From contig NZ_KE124774.1 in assembly GCF_000188155.2 (NCBI RefSeq), forward strand, positions 1,308,356-1,372,355: a stretch of DNA of 64,000 nt, given 5' to 3'. Origin of the DNA: Methylocystis sp. ATCC 49242. Lineage in GTDB: Bacteria > Pseudomonadota > Alphaproteobacteria > Rhizobiales > Beijerinckiaceae. The notes under the pieces are model-generated. The model was not told the DNA's origin, ran no database searches, and worked only from the letters and a program-made list of their open reading frames with translations. Both the position numbers and the translations under genes were made by a program. Positions 24,217-35,734 of the stretch are shown in pieces; the first letter of the stretch is position 1; each line of letters opens with the position of its first letter.

Positions 24217-25635
24217 ATGCCCGTGACCGACAGCTACCGCCCCGAGACCCTCCATGAAGGTCTCGGTGATCCCTTTTTCGACCGGGTAGAGGCGGCGCGC
24301 TTCCCGAAGCATATGCTGCGCTATCGCAACCAGCGCTGGGCGGCGCGCGTTGGGCTCGATGGGCTGACGGATGAGGAATGGATCGCCCATTTCGGGCGTT
24401 TCGAGCCCCTGCCCGACGGCCTGCGCCAGCCGCTCGCCTTGCGTTACCACGGCCATCAGTTCCGCGTTTACAACCCTGATCTCGGCGACGGCCGCGGCTT
24501 CCTCTTCGCTCAGTTGCGCGACGACGCGGACGGCCGCCTACTCGACCTTGGCACGAAAGGCAGCGGCCAGACGCCCTGGTCGCGGCGCGGCGATGGACGC
24601 CTGACGCTGAAGGGCGGCGTGCGCGAAATCCTCGCCACCGAAATGCTGGAGGCGCTCGGCGTCGACACCTCCAAGACCTTCAGCCTGATCGAGACCGGCG
24701 AAGCGCTCATGCGCGGCGACGAGCCCTCGCCGACGCGCTCCAGCGTGCTGGTGCGGCTGTCGCATTCGCATATCCGGATCGGCACCTTCCAGCGCCTCGC
24801 CTTCCATGAGGACAAGCCCGCGATCGATCGGTTGCTCGACCATGTCTGCCGGCATTATTTCCCCGCGCTGGCGGAGCTGCCCGGCCCCGCCAAGGCACTC
24901 GCCTTTCTGGGGCAAGTCGTCGCCCGGGTCGCCCGGCTCGGCGCGGGCTACATGTCGGCGGGTTTCGTCCATGGCGTGCTGAATTCGGACAATATCAACG
25001 TCACCGGCGAAAGCTTCGATTACGGGCCATGGCGCTTCGCGCCATCCTACGACCCGCAGTTCACGGCCGCCTATTTTGACGAAACCGGGCTCTATGCCTT
25101 TGGCCGGCAGCCCGGCGCGCTGGGGTGGAATCTCGCCCGACTTGCCGAATGTCTCCTGCATTTGACGGGGCTGGAGGCGGCCGAGAAGGCGCTGGACGTG
25201 TTTCCGGGCCTCATCCAGCAGGAGTTCCGCGCGGCGCTGCTGAGGCGGCTCGCGCTCGCGCCGGCGGGTGAGGAGGCCGACGCCCGGCTCGCCAAGGCTT
25301 TCGTGGATTTCCTCATCGCGACGCGGGCGCCCTTCGAGCAGACCTTCTTCGACTGGCGCGGCGGCCTCGCGAGCGTGGATCGGGCCAGGTCGAGCCCGTC
25401 GGCCTCCTTTTACGAGACGGCAGAATTCGCGCCCCTGCGCGCTGCTCTCGCCGAGCATGAGGCGACGCCGGCCGCGCGGCTCGACCACCCCTATTTCCGT
25501 CGCCCCGCGCCCTGCACGATGCTGATCGACGAAGTCGAGGCGATCTGGGCGCCCATCGCGGAGAGGGACGACTGGTCCGCGCTTCAGGCCAAGATCGCGG
25601 AAATCGCCCAGATGCGCGACGCCTATGAGGCGTGA
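24217..25635 (+). CDS. selO: SelO/YdiU family protein adenylyltransferase
   Basis: 472 aa from the ATG at 24217. Pseudokinase-fold enzyme that AMPylates proteins on Ser, Thr or Tyr and is linked to redox stress. Family marks are visible: YRYHGHQF-like LRYHGHQFRVYNPDLGDGRG, GTKGSGQTPWSRRGDGRLTL (nucleotide-binding Lys/Arg), and HGVLNSDNINVTGESFDYGP carrying the metal-binding Asn and Asp. Length is close to the usual 480. Monocistronic by spacing. Confidence 0.9.
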   Translation: MPVTDSYRPETLHEGLGDPFFDRVEAARFPKHMLRYRNQRWAARVGLDGLTDEEWIAHFGRFEPLPDGLRQPLALRYHGHQFRVYNPDLGDGRGFLFAQLRDDADGRLLDLGTKGSGQTPWSRRGDGRLTLKGGVREILATEMLEALGVDTSKTFSLIETGEALMRGDEPSPTRSSVLVRLSHSHIRIGTFQRLAFHEDKPAIDRLLDHVCRHYFPALAELPGPAKALAFLGQVVARVARLGAGYMSAGFVHGVLNSDNINVTGESFDYGPWRFAPSYDPQFTAAYFDETGLYAFGRQPGALGWNLARLAECLLHLTGLEAAEKALDVFPGLIQQEFRAALLRRLALAPAGEEADARLAKAFVDFLIATRAPFEQTFFDWRGGLASVDRARSSPSASFYETAEFAPLRAALAEHEATPAARLDHPYFRRPAPCTMLIDEVEAIWAPIAERDDWSALQAKIAEIAQMRDAYEA

Positions 25636-25754
25636 CAAGCTTCGCGACAGACGCGGCGCCATTTCCGCTTGAACGCGACTTGGGTGCGGCGCGATAATCG
25701 CACCGAGGAGAAATTCGATTCTCGCGCGCTGTGAAGCGCGATACGGATGCGGCG

Positions 25755-25973
25755 ATGAACGATAATCCGAGCGACGCCGAGCAGAGCGCCATTCGCGCCG
25801 AGCTGGAGCGCCTGCGTCTCGAACATCACGACCTGGAAGCCGCCATCGACGCGCTGATCGCCGTCGGCGCGATAGATCAGTTGCAGATCCAGCGTCTCAA
25901 GAAACGCAAGCTGCTGTTGCGCGACCGCATCTCGGCGCTCGAAGACCAGCTGACCCCCGACATCATCGCCTGA
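25755..25973 (+). CDS. YdcH family (DUF465) small protein
   Basis: 72 aa from the ATG at 25755; a GTG at 25731 would add 8 residues but lacks a ribosome site. Residues 18-65 (LERLRLEHHDLEAAIDALIA ... RLKKRKLLLRDRISALE) carry the DUF465 pattern. It is more divergent than the copy at 23908 and likely works in the cytoplasm; function unknown. Confidence 0.8.
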   Translation: MNDNPSDAEQSAIRAELERLRLEHHDLEAAIDALIAVGAIDQLQIQRLKKRKLLLRDRISALEDQLTPDIIA

Positions 25974-26070
25974 CGGCACACGGCTTGAAGCCCCCGGACC
26001 ATAGGCCGATCCACCGTCCCAATTCGGGACAGAAGCGGATCGCCTTCGGTCAATTTCAGGGAGTCAGGCC

Positions 26071-26304
26071 ATGCCCCGTCTCGGTCTTTCGATCAGCGAA
26101 TCTTTCGACGCGCGCCGCAAGGTCAGCAAACCGGATCGTTTCGGACGCCGGGTGCGCCACGTAAACGGCGTCTACCATGTCGGCGAGAAGCCGGAGCGGC
26201 CCTTGTTCGGCCCGCTCTTCCTCAAGCTCGCCTTCGCGCTCTCGATCATCGCCATGCTGGCGATGTCGCTGGCCATGTGGCGACTGTTCCACTTCCCGCA
26301 CTGA
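26071..26304 (+). CDS. Small single-pass membrane protein
   Basis: 77 aa with GGGAGT upstream of the ATG. A basic, Arg/Lys-rich N-terminal half (residues 1-45) precedes one transmembrane helix (about 50-72, FLKLAFALSIIAMLAMSLAM). No family recognised. It converges on the antiporter gene, with 2 bp between stops. Confidence 0.6.
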   Translation: MPRLGLSISESFDARRKVSKPDRFGRRVRHVNGVYHVGEKPERPLFGPLFLKLAFALSIIAMLAMSLAMWRLFHFPH

Positions 26305-26306
26305 AC

Positions 26307-27509
26307 CTACTTCGGCAGAAAGCCGAGGGCGCGGAGCAGGAACGGCATCGTCAGGCCCTGCACGACGATGGAGAAGGCGACGACGCCGAATGTGACGACC
26401 ACGATCGTGTCGCGCATCGGCAGCGTCGCCGGCAGCGATAGCGCGAGCGCCAAAGCGAGGGCGCCGCGCAACCCGCCCCACCACAGAACATGCTGCTCGG
26501 CGAAGGTCACCTTCCAGCGCGAGGGAAGGAAAAGCGCGCTGAGCGGATAAACGGTCAGCGCGCGTCCGGCGAGCGTGATGCCTATGATCGCGAAAATGAG
26601 CGGCAGCCCGAATGATTCGAAGGGAGTTGTCGCCACATCGAGGCCGATCATCAGAAACACCGCCGAATTGGCGACGAAGGCCGCGAACTCCCAGAAGCCA
26701 TGCACGAATTCGCGGCCCTTGAGGCTGAGATAGCCGCCCTCTCCCTCGCGCAGCAGGCCGAGATTGCCCATCATCAGACCCGCCGTCACCGTCGCCAGCA
26801 CGCCCGAAAAATGGAAATGTTCGGCAAGGAGGAAGGAACCGAAGGCCGCGATGGTCGTCAGCGCCGCCTCGATCAAATGCTCCGATGTGCGGAAGGAGGC
26901 AATTATTGCGGCCCCGCCGCAGAGGGCCCCGACGGCGACGCCGCCGAATACGATCTTCAACAGCGTCAGGAGAGTGTCGCCCGCGCCCTGCCCGGCCGAA
27001 CCCTCCGCCCAGGCCAGCGCCATGACGAACAGCACCGCCGCCGCGCCGTCGTTCAACAGGCTTTCGCTCTCGACGAGAAGCCGCAGCCGGCCCTTCAGCC
27101 CATTGTCCTTGAACATTGCGATGATCGCGACGGGGTCCGTCGCCGCGATCAATGCGCCGAAAACCATAGCGGACGGCAGCGGCCAGCCGAGTAGCGTCAC
27201 CGTCGCCGTCGTCACGAAAGCGGCCGAAACCACGGTGCCGACGCCGGCCAGAGCCAGCAGCGGCAGGGAGTCGCGCAGCAATTCGCGCCACGAAAGCGTC
27301 AGCGCCGCCTCGAAGAGAAGCGGCGGAAGGATCAGGTCATAGATCAGGTCGTGCGTCAGATGCGGGCCGACGTCCGGCGCGGTCATGGCAATGACGGCGC
27401 CGACGATAACCAGTCCCACCGTGTAAGGCAGCCGCACCTGCCGCGCGGCGATGGCGACGATCATCGCAACCGCGAGGATGGCGACCCCCTGCCTCAGTTG
27501 TTCGTCCAT
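26307..27509 (-). CDS. CPA1-type Na+/H+ antiporter (NhaP-like)
   Basis: 400 aa, about 12 hydrophobic segments. GALIAATDPVAIIAMFKDNG carries the ATDP-type ion-binding Asp motif, and LRLLVESESLLNDGAAAVLF the ESxxNDG motif of CPA1 exchangers. The C-terminus is short, without the long cytoplasmic regulatory tail. Expected role: pH and sodium homeostasis at the inner membrane. Divergent from purE. Confidence 0.85.
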   Translation of the reverse strand: MDEQLRQGVAILAVAMIVAIAARQVRLPYTVGLVIVGAVIAMTAPDVGPHLTHDLIYDLILPPLLFEAALTLSWRELLRDSLPLLALAGVGTVVSAAFVTTATVTLLGWPLPSAMVFGALIAATDPVAIIAMFKDNGLKGRLRLLVESESLLNDGAAAVLFVMALAWAEGSAGQGAGDTLLTLLKIVFGGVAVGALCGGAAIIASFRTSEHLIEAALTTIAAFGSFLLAEHFHFSGVLATVTAGLMMGNLGLLREGEGGYLSLKGREFVHGFWEFAAFVANSAVFLMIGLDVATTPFESFGLPLIFAIIGITLAGRALTVYPLSALFLPSRWKVTFAEQHVLWWGGLRGALALALALSLPATLPMRDTIVVVTFGVVAFSIVVQGLTMPFLLRALGFLPK

Positions 27510-27649
27510 GTCGGTAGTTCGCTCCTGCGGCGTTTCCGGTTCGGTCCATGGCGCGGCTGCATGGGAAAATAGACGCGCCGGCGGCAGTTTCCCGCCCTTG
27601 CTTATGCGCGGGCCATCGTCTATGCCGCATGGCTTCCTTATATCCGAGC

Positions 27650-28162
27650 ATGAACGGAAGCAAAGTGGCGAAGCCGAAGACGCCAGTCGCTGTCATCATG
27701 GGGTCGCAGTCCGACTGGGCGACCATGCGCCATGCAGTCGAGACGCTCGAAACGCTCGAGGTCGCCTGCGAGGCGCGCATCGTCTCCGCCCACCGCACGC
27801 CGGACCGACTCGTCGCTTTCGCCAAGGGCGCCGAGGGCGAGGGCTTTCAGGTCGTGATCGCCGGCGCCGGCGGCGCGGCCCATCTGCCGGGCATGACCGC
27901 CTCCATGACCCACCTGCCCGTTCTCGGCGTGCCGATCGAATCCGCAGCGATGAAGGGCATGGACTCGCTTCTCTCCATCGTGCAGATGCCCGGCGGCGTT
28001 CCGGTCGGGACGCTAGCCATCGGCAAGGCCGGCGCGATCAACGCCGCAATCCTCGCGGCGTCGATTCTCGCTCTCACCGACAAGACTCTGGCCAAACGGC
28101 TGGCCGCGTTCCGCGCAAAGCAGACGGAAAGCGTGGCGCTCACGCCGCGCGACGAGGTTTGA
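27650..28162 (+). CDS. purE: N5-carboxyaminoimidazole ribonucleotide mutase
   Basis: 170 aa from the ATG at 27650; the GTG at 27665 or ATG at 27629 are alternatives. Purine biosynthesis: converts N5-CAIR to [28 protein letters not shown] with the catalytic His, and [14 protein letters not shown] identify class I PurE. It is followed 2 bp later by purK, the usual operon. Confidence 0.93.
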   Translation: MNGSKVAKPKTPVAVIMGSQSDWATMRHAVETLETLEVACEARIVSAHRTPDRLVAFAKGAEGEGFQVVIAGAGGAAHLPGMTASMTHLPVLGVPIESAAMKGMDSLLSIVQMPGGVPVGTLAIGKAGAINAAILAASILALTDKTLAKRLAAFRAKQTESVALTPRDEV

Positions 28163-28164
28163 CC

Positions 28165-29244
28165 ATGCTGAAGCCCGGTTCGACGATTGGCATACTCGGC
28201 GGTGGCCAGCTCGCCCGCATGCTGGCGCTCGCCGGCGCGCGACTGGGCCTCAAGAGCCATGTGTTTTCGCCCGTCGACGATGACCCCGCTTTCGACGTCT
28301 GCTCGGCGCATACGCGGGCGGACTTCCTGGACGAGGCGGCGCTCGCCGCCTTCGCCGAGGCCGTCGACGTTGTGACCTATGAATTCGAGAATGTGCCTGC
28401 GCGAACGGCCGAGGTTCTCGAAGCGCGCCGTCCGGTCCGGCCGAATCCCAAGGTTCTGGCGCTGACGCAGGACCGTCTCGTTGAAAAAGATTTCGTGCAG
28501 GGGCTTGGTATTCCCACCGCAGGATTCGCAGATGTGCTCGACGCCGAAGGTCTGGCGCGGGCGGTGGAGCGCCTTGGTCGCCCGTCGATCCTGAAGACCC
28601 GCCGTTTCGGCTACGACGGCAAGGGCCAGACGCAAATAAGGGAGGGCGCCGATCTCGCGGAGGCCTTCCGCTCGCTGGGCGGCGTTCCCTGTATTCTCGA
28701 GAGCTTCGTGCCCTTCACCAAGGAAGTGTCGGTCGTCGCCGCGCGTGGTCTCGATGGGGAGTTTCGCGCCTACGACGTCTGCGAGAACGTGCATGAGCAT
28801 CACATTCTCGCGACCACCACCGCGCCGGCGGCGATCGGCCCCGAGACAGCCGAAGCGGCGGTCGACGTCGCCCGACGGATCGCAGAGGCGGCCGAATATG
28901 TCGGCGTCATCGCCGTTGAAATGTTCGTCGTCGAGGACGAGGGCCGCGAGACGCTCGTCGTCAACGAGATTGCGCCGCGCGTGCACAACTCCGGCCACTG
29001 GACGGTCGACGGCGCCGTGACCTCGCAATTCGAGCAGCATATGCGAGCCGTCGCCGGCATGCCGTTGGGCTCGACGCGCCGTCATGGACAAAAGGTCGTC
29101 ATGCGCAACCTGATCGGCGCCGACGCCGACAAATGGGCGAACATTCTCGCCGAAGACGGCGCCTGTCTGCATCTCTACGGCAAGAAGGAGACGCGCGCCG
29201 GCCGCAAGATGGGCCATGTGACGCGCGTGGTTTCCCGAGACTGA
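28165..29244 (+). CDS. purK: N5-carboxyaminoimidazole ribonucleotide synthase
   Basis: 359 aa, ATP-grasp enzyme making N5-CAIR from AIR, bicarbonate and ATP. The start follows the purE stop by 2 bp. STIGILGGGQLARMLALAGA (N-terminal pre-ATP-grasp fold), LKTRRFGYDGKGQ (ATP-binding Lys) and NEIAPRVHNSGHWTVDGAVTS are diagnostic. Full length. Confidence 0.95.
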   Translation: MLKPGSTIGILGGGQLARMLALAGARLGLKSHVFSPVDDDPAFDVCSAHTRADFLDEAALAAFAEAVDVVTYEFENVPARTAEVLEARRPVRPNPKVLALTQDRLVEKDFVQGLGIPTAGFADVLDAEGLARAVERLGRPSILKTRRFGYDGKGQTQIREGADLAEAFRSLGGVPCILESFVPFTKEVSVVAARGLDGEFRAYDVCENVHEHHILATTTAPAAIGPETAEAAVDVARRIAEAAEYVGVIAVEMFVVEDEGRETLVVNEIAPRVHNSGHWTVDGAVTSQFEQHMRAVAGMPLGSTRRHGQKVVMRNLIGADADKWANILAEDGACLHLYGKKETRAGRKMGHVTRVVSRD

Positions 29245-29348
29245 TCCAACAAACAAAGCCTTGACTGGCTCCATTGAGTTGTTCGGGGACTTCGCGTTAG
29301 AAATTCGAATCAAAGGCGATGCGCGTCAGGCGCCAAGCTGGAGGTTCC

Positions 29349-30080
29349 ATGACAAACGCGCCCATCCGCGCAGTCTCCGCCGGATTGCTCATCGCGGTTC
29401 TCATGACTGCGCCCAAGGCGATCGCCGCCGAGGAAGACTTCCGCGTGTGGGAGAATATCACCGCCATAACCAATCTCGGCTCGCTCGACCCGAAGCTGGA
29501 CAAGTGGCGCTGGTGGCTGGAGGGACAGGGCCGCTTCCGCGACGACGCCGGCGCGCTCGACCAGAGCCTTGCGCGCACCGCCATCGGTTATCAGCTCACC
29601 GACCGCGCGAGCATATGGCTCGGTTATGCGCATGTGGGGAATTATCCGCGCCCACAGGCGCGCATCCAGCATGAGCACCGCATCTGGCAGCAGTTGCTCC
29701 TGACCGACAAGCCGTCATTCGGCGATCTCATGAGCCGCACGCGCCTCGAACAGCGCTTCATCCAGAATGTCGATCCGGTCGAGTGGCGGCTGCGCGAATT
29801 TGTCCGCTTCTCCCGACCGATCGTGGAAGGCTCAGCTTTCAGCTTCGTCATTTGGGACGAGGTCTTCGTGCGGCTGAATTCGACGACGCCGGGAACGCGC
29901 TTCGGCTTCGACCAGAATCGCGCCTTCGCGGGGATCGGCTATACCTTCAGCAAGCAGGCGCGCGTGGAGGTGGGCTATATAAATCAGCTTATCCAGCTGC
30001 GCACCGTGACGCGCAGGGCGCAGGGCTTCAACGAGCGGATGAATCACATCCTCTCGGTGAGCATGTTCCTGAATCTGTAA
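29349..30080 (+). CDS. DUF2490 family outer-membrane beta-barrel protein
   Basis: 243 aa from the ATG at 29349 with GGAGG before it. Signal peptide residues 1-26 (cleaved after AIAA). The mature protein alternates polar and aromatic residues typical of beta strands (WRWWLEGQGRFRDDAG, ASIWLGYAHV, RTRLEQRFI, ARVEVGYINQ) and ends in a hydrophobic Leu. DUF2490 members are predicted small outer-membrane barrels of unknown role. Ends at a hairpin shared with the convergent pccA. Confidence 0.8.
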   Translation: MTNAPIRAVSAGLLIAVLMTAPKAIAAEEDFRVWENITAITNLGSLDPKLDKWRWWLEGQGRFRDDAGALDQSLARTAIGYQLTDRASIWLGYAHVGNYPRPQARIQHEHRIWQQLLLTDKPSFGDLMSRTRLEQRFIQNVDPVEWRLREFVRFSRPIVEGSAFSFVIWDEVFVRLNSTTPGTRFGFDQNRAFAGIGYTFSKQARVEVGYINQLIQLRTVTRRAQGFNERMNHILSVSMFLNL

Positions 30081-30090
30081 GGCTACGGCG

Positions 30091-30117
30091 GCAGCGCGGC
30101 GAAAAAAGCCGCGCTGC
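30091..30117. terminator. Bidirectional hairpin between convergent genes
   Basis: GCAGCGCGGC (30091-30100) pairs perfectly with GCCGCGCTGC (30108-30117), with an A-run loop. It sits between the DUF2490 gene and pccA, which converge here. Confidence 0.65.
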
Positions 30118-30128
30118 GTGATTTTCGT

Positions 30129-32138
<2,010 letters not shown>

Positions 32139-32269
32139 GCGCGCCCCAATTCCTCAAGCATATGGCGCTGCGGTTCTTCTTGACGAGAACGCCGCCGGCG
32201 CCAGCTCCCTTCTTTCAACCCTGCCGCATCTTCTCCGCCGGAACGTGATCCGCTCCGGCGGAAAATGCC

Positions 32270-32902
32270 TTACTTCGCCTCGGTCTCGTCCTCGGCGCGC
32301 TTCTCCTGCACGCTGTCGATGATGCCGAAGGACTTGGCCTCTTCCGCCGACATGAAGTGGTCGCGGTCGAGCGTGCGCTCGATCGTGTCGTAATCCTTGC
32401 CAGTGTGACGGACATAGATGTCGTTCAGGCGCTTCTTGACCTTCAGAATGTCTTCCGCGTGGCGCTGGATGTCCGAGGCCTGACCCTGGAAGCCGCCCGA
32501 CGGCTGGTGCAGCATCACGCGGGCATTGGGCAGCGCGTAACGCAGGCCGTCCGCGCCGGCGCAGAGCAGAAGCGAGCCCATCGACGCGGCCTGTCCGACG
32601 CAGAGCGTCGAGACCTTCGGCTTGATGAACTGCATCGTGTCGTAGATGGCGAGGCCGGAGGTCACCACGCCGCCCGGCGAGTTGATGTAGAGCGAAATTT
32701 CCTTCTTCGGATTTTCCGATTCGAGGAAAAGCAGCTGGGCGATGATGACCGAGGCCATGTGGTCCTCGATCGGGCCGGTCACGAAGATGATGCGCTCGCG
32801 CAGCAGGCGCGAGTAGATGTCGAACCCGCGCTCGCCGCGCGAGGTATTCTCGATGACCTGCGGAATAAGATACTGGCTGTAGACCTCGATCGGATCACGC
32901 AT
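32270..32902 (-). CDS. clpP: ATP-dependent Clp protease proteolytic subunit
   Basis: 210 aa, full length. Catalytic Ser in [13 protein letters not shown], His in [12 protein letters not shown], and Asp in [10 protein letters not shown] form the ClpP triad. Works with ClpX or ClpA in cytoplasmic protein turnover. It lies 115 bp after trigger factor in the same direction, the usual tig-clpP order. Confidence 0.96.
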   Translation of the reverse strand: MRDPIEVYSQYLIPQVIENTSRGERGFDIYSRLLRERIIFVTGPIEDHMASVIIAQLLFLESENPKKEISLYINSPGGVVTSGLAIYDTMQFIKPKVSTLCVGQAASMGSLLLCAGADGLRYALPNARVMLHQPSGGFQGQASDIQRHAEDILKVKKRLNDIYVRHTGKDYDTIERTLDRDHFMSAEEAKSFGIIDSVQEKRAEDETEAK

Positions 32903-33017
32903 CGTGTCGCCTTCCTTGGCCGCTTGCGGCCATGCGGCGGAGCGCGTGGGAGCCGCCCTCCGCCGATGAAATCACCGTTCCGTCATATTCCGCGCTGCGG
33001 CAAGACGCAAACGAAGC

Positions 33018-34367
33018 TTACGCTTCTTCCTCTTCCGCAAAGAGTTCGTCGCGCGTCACCGTCTTGTCGGTGATCTTGATGAGCTTGGCGATGTGATCGA
33101 CGACCCGCTCCTCGTAGATCGGCGCGCGCAGCTGAGCCAGCGCCTGCTCATTGTTGCGGTAGAAATCCCACACCTGCTTTTCCTGACCCGGGAACATGCG
33201 GGCGCGCTCGACGAGCGCCTCGGTGAGGTCCTTGTCCTCGACCTTCACGCCCGCGTTCTGGCCGATTTCCGCCAGAACCAGGCCGAGGCGCACGCGGCGT
33301 TCGGCGATCTTGCGGAACTCGGCCCGGGTCTCTTCCTCTGTCTTGCCTTCCTCGGCGAGCGGGCGGCCGGCGCGCTTGCTTTCCTGCTCGTGCTGGCCCC
33401 AGATGTTGTTGAACTCGTGCTCGACCAGCGTCTCCGGCAGCTCGAAGGAGTAGCGGCCGTCGAGAGCGTCGAGCAGCGCGCGCTTCATCTTGTCGCGCGA
33501 GGCCTTGTCGAAGTCGGCTTCGAGATTGCCGCGCACGGCCGTCTGCATCGCCTCGAGCGATTCGAAGCCGTATTTCTTGGCGAGCTCCTCGTCGAGGCCG
33601 AGCGCCTTCGGCGCGGCGACGGACTTCACGGTCACGTCAAATTCGGCGTCCTTGCCGGCGAGATGCTTGGCGGAATAGTCCTCCGGGAACTTCACCTTTA
33701 CGAGACGCTGTTCGCCAGCGGCCGCGCCCTCGAGCTGCTCCTCGAAGCCCGGAATGAAAGTAGCCGAACCCAGCACGATGTCGACGTCGCCGCCCGTGCC
33801 GCCCTCGAAGGGCACGCCGTCGAGCTTGCCGGTGAAGTCGATCGTGAGCTTGTCGCCCTTCTCGGCCTTGGCGCCCTCTTCCCGCGCCTCGAACTCCTGC
33901 GCCCGCTCAGCCAACGATTTCAACGCCTTCTCGATATCCTCGTCGCTGACCTGCGCGACCGGGCGCTCTAGCGAAATGTCGTCGAAGGAGCCGATCTCGA
34001 TCGTCGGCAGCGTCTCGAAGGTCACGACGAAGGAGAGGTCGCCCTCGGCCTCGAGCGCGCGCTCGACCTCCTCCTGACCGCCGGGGAAATCGAGCTTCGG
34101 CTCGACGGCGATTCGCAGCTGATGATCCTCGACGATCTTGCGGTTGGCCTCGTTGACGGCCTCCTGCAGCACGTCGCCCATGATGCTCTTGCCGTAGAGC
34201 TTCTTGAGATGGCCGATCGGCGCCTTGCCGGGTCGGAAGCCCTTGATCTGAGCCTTGGCCTGAACCTCGGCGAGCTGCGCGCCGAGCTTGGCGGCGAGAT
34301 CGGCCGCCGGCAGCACGACCTTGAATTCCTGCTTCAAACCCTGCGAGGAGGTTTGCGTAACTTGCAT
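33018..34367 (-). CDS. tig: Trigger factor
   Basis: 449 aa ribosome-associated chaperone and prolyl isomerase. The N-terminal ribosome-binding domain carries GFRPGKAPIGHLKKLYGKSI (signature loop), followed by an FKBP-type PPIase domain (about 160-245, GDKLTIDFTGKLDGVPFEGG) and a helical C-terminal chaperone domain. Upstream of clpP. Confidence 0.96.
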   Translation of the reverse strand: MQVTQTSSQGLKQEFKVVLPAADLAAKLGAQLAEVQAKAQIKGFRPGKAPIGHLKKLYGKSIMGDVLQEAVNEANRKIVEDHQLRIAVEPKLDFPGGQEEVERALEAEGDLSFVVTFETLPTIEIGSFDDISLERPVAQVSDEDIEKALKSLAERAQEFEAREEGAKAEKGDKLTIDFTGKLDGVPFEGGTGGDVDIVLGSATFIPGFEEQLEGAAAGEQRLVKVKFPEDYSAKHLAGKDAEFDVTVKSVAAPKALGLDEELAKKYGFESLEAMQTAVRGNLEADFDKASRDKMKRALLDALDGRYSFELPETLVEHEFNNIWGQHEQESKRAGRPLAEEGKTEEETRAEFRKIAERRVRLGLVLAEIGQNAGVKVEDKDLTEALVERARMFPGQEKQVWDFYRNNEQALAQLRAPIYEERVVDHIAKLIKITDKTVTRDELFAEEEEA

Positions 34368-34446
34368 GTCGATCGCCTTCTACAACTTCAAAACCGCCGG
34401 CAAGCGCGCGGCGGTGCTAGAGAAATGTCCGCAAAACTGCGGCATC

Positions 34447-34531
34447 TGGTGCGGGCGGAGGGAGTCGAACCCCCACGACTTTCGTCACCGGAACCTAAAT
34501 CCGGCGCGTCTACCAGTTCCGCCACGCCCGC
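34447..34531 (-). tRNA. tRNA-Leu (TAG)
   Basis: Minus strand, 85 nt: acceptor GCGGGCG with a matching 3' side, anticodon stem CCGGA/TCCGG around loop TTTAGGT (anticodon TAG), a long variable arm (TGACGAAAGTCG) as expected for class II tRNA-Leu, TTCGACT T-loop and encoded CCA. Confidence 0.95.
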
Positions 34532-34693
34532 GACAGGCGGCCCCTTGCCGGGCCCGCCGCGAAACCCTTAGCCCGCTGGCGCGGGCGCCGCTCTATAGCA
34601 TGGTCGGCGCGGGATGCTCGGAAAAAATTGCGCGTTGGGGGCCTGGGTGGCGCCATCGACCAGAATGGCGCGTCCCGTCGCAGGCTGACGCGG

Positions 34694-34718
34694 AAAAGGG
34701 CGGCTCCGCGAGCCGCCC
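34694..34718 (-). terminator. Terminator of first tandem secreted-protein gene
   Basis: AGCCGCCC/GGGCGGCT 8-bp stem with a TTTT run on the minus strand, 26 bp past the stop at 34744. Confidence 0.65.
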
Positions 34719-34743
34719 TCCTCCTGCAAATCCTTTGCTGGAA

Positions 34744-35298
34744 TCAGTGACCGCCGCCGGTCGGACCAGCAGCCGGGGGAGCCACGCCCGCTCCCGGAGC
34801 CTTGCTTACACTCGCCGGAGCGAAGCCCGGCGTCGCGCTGGCGCAGTTCGGATTGCTCGAGCCAGAGTAACGGCCGTAAGCCAGAACGAAGTCGTGCTCT
34901 GGATTCGGGTTGCCGGCAAAATGAGCGATGGTGACGTAATACCAGCCCCGCTGCGGCGCGATGAACGCCACCCTCGGGCGAAGGCCGCTGAAATCATCGT
35001 TGCGCCACACGGTGCCGTTCGGGCCAACCACCACCATCTCATCATCGGCGCCGGAGCCGAACATCGCGGTTTCGTCCAGCCGCAGACACTCGCCCCGATT
35101 TGCGAAAACCGCGCCCTCCCATCGCGCCGTCGACGCGCCGACGGCGTTCATCACCGTTCCGCCGAACACCACGGAGCTGCAATTGAGCCCGGTGCAGGTC
35201 GAGACGGAGGTGTCCCATATCTCATACCCCGCCTGTCCGGCCGTCGGCGCCATCATTGAAATGCAAAGACCAGCAGTAGCGACAATGAATTTTTTCAT
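34744..35298 (-). CDS. Secreted protein, tandem paralogue A
   Basis: 184 aa from the ATG at 35298 (AGAGGGTAAAGCT upstream). Signal peptide residues 1-24 (KKFIVATAGLCISMMAPTAG, cleaved after QA). The mature domain has two Cys in STCTGLNCSS, further Cys in RGECLRLDE and NPNCASATPG, and conserved WRNDDFSGLRPRVAFIAPQR. The C-terminal 35 residues are Pro/Gly/Ala-rich. No family recognised. About 70% identical by eye to the neighbour at 35735, with the same terminator type. Confidence 0.7.
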   Translation of the reverse strand: MKKFIVATAGLCISMMAPTAGQAGYEIWDTSVSTCTGLNCSSVVFGGTVMNAVGASTARWEGAVFANRGECLRLDETAMFGSGADDEMVVVGPNGTVWRNDDFSGLRPRVAFIAPQRGWYYVTIAHFAGNPNPEHDFVLAYGRYSGSSNPNCASATPGFAPASVSKAPGAGVAPPAAGPTGGGH

Positions 35299-35670
35299 AG
35301 CTTTACCCTCTCGCAAATCGCTCATCGGTCATTGGTTGAGCGATGCTCGTGACGAGGCGAACCCATTCGACACGGAGGAGAAGCAGAGTTTTCATCGGCC
35401 AACACATCCGTGATCAAAAGAAATAAAGGCAAAGGCAGCGCCCGACCCTTAATTCGAGGGCTCGCGTCACAGGAGTATAAATGTGTACAAACGGCTTTGG
35501 TTCCATGATTTTGTAAATTTTTTCAAAATTTTAGCTTTGCAATTCAGATAATTTAATGGCTATGCTTTCGTCTTCACCTATGACAATTACAAATCTACAG
35601 CTGCGCTTGACGTCCTCCGGATCGGCGGCGCAAATCGCCCACGCGCCGGAAGCCGAACGACGTTGCCGGC

Positions 35671-35700
35671 AAAGATAAAGGGCGGCTCTGCGAGCCGCCC
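35671..35700 (-). terminator. Terminator of second tandem secreted-protein gene
   Basis: The same AGCCGCCC/GGGCGGCT stem as at 34694-34718, followed on the minus strand by TTTATCTTT. The duplicated unit therefore included the terminator. Confidence 0.65.
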
Positions 35701-35734
35701 TCTGCCGAAAACCGCACTTCGATTAGCACAAAAG

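Noticed and set aside
32229..32262. Terminator after clpP (TCCGCCGGA/TCCGGCGGA stem)
   Set aside because: The stem is present but lacks a T-run on the minus strand; left unannotated as a terminator.
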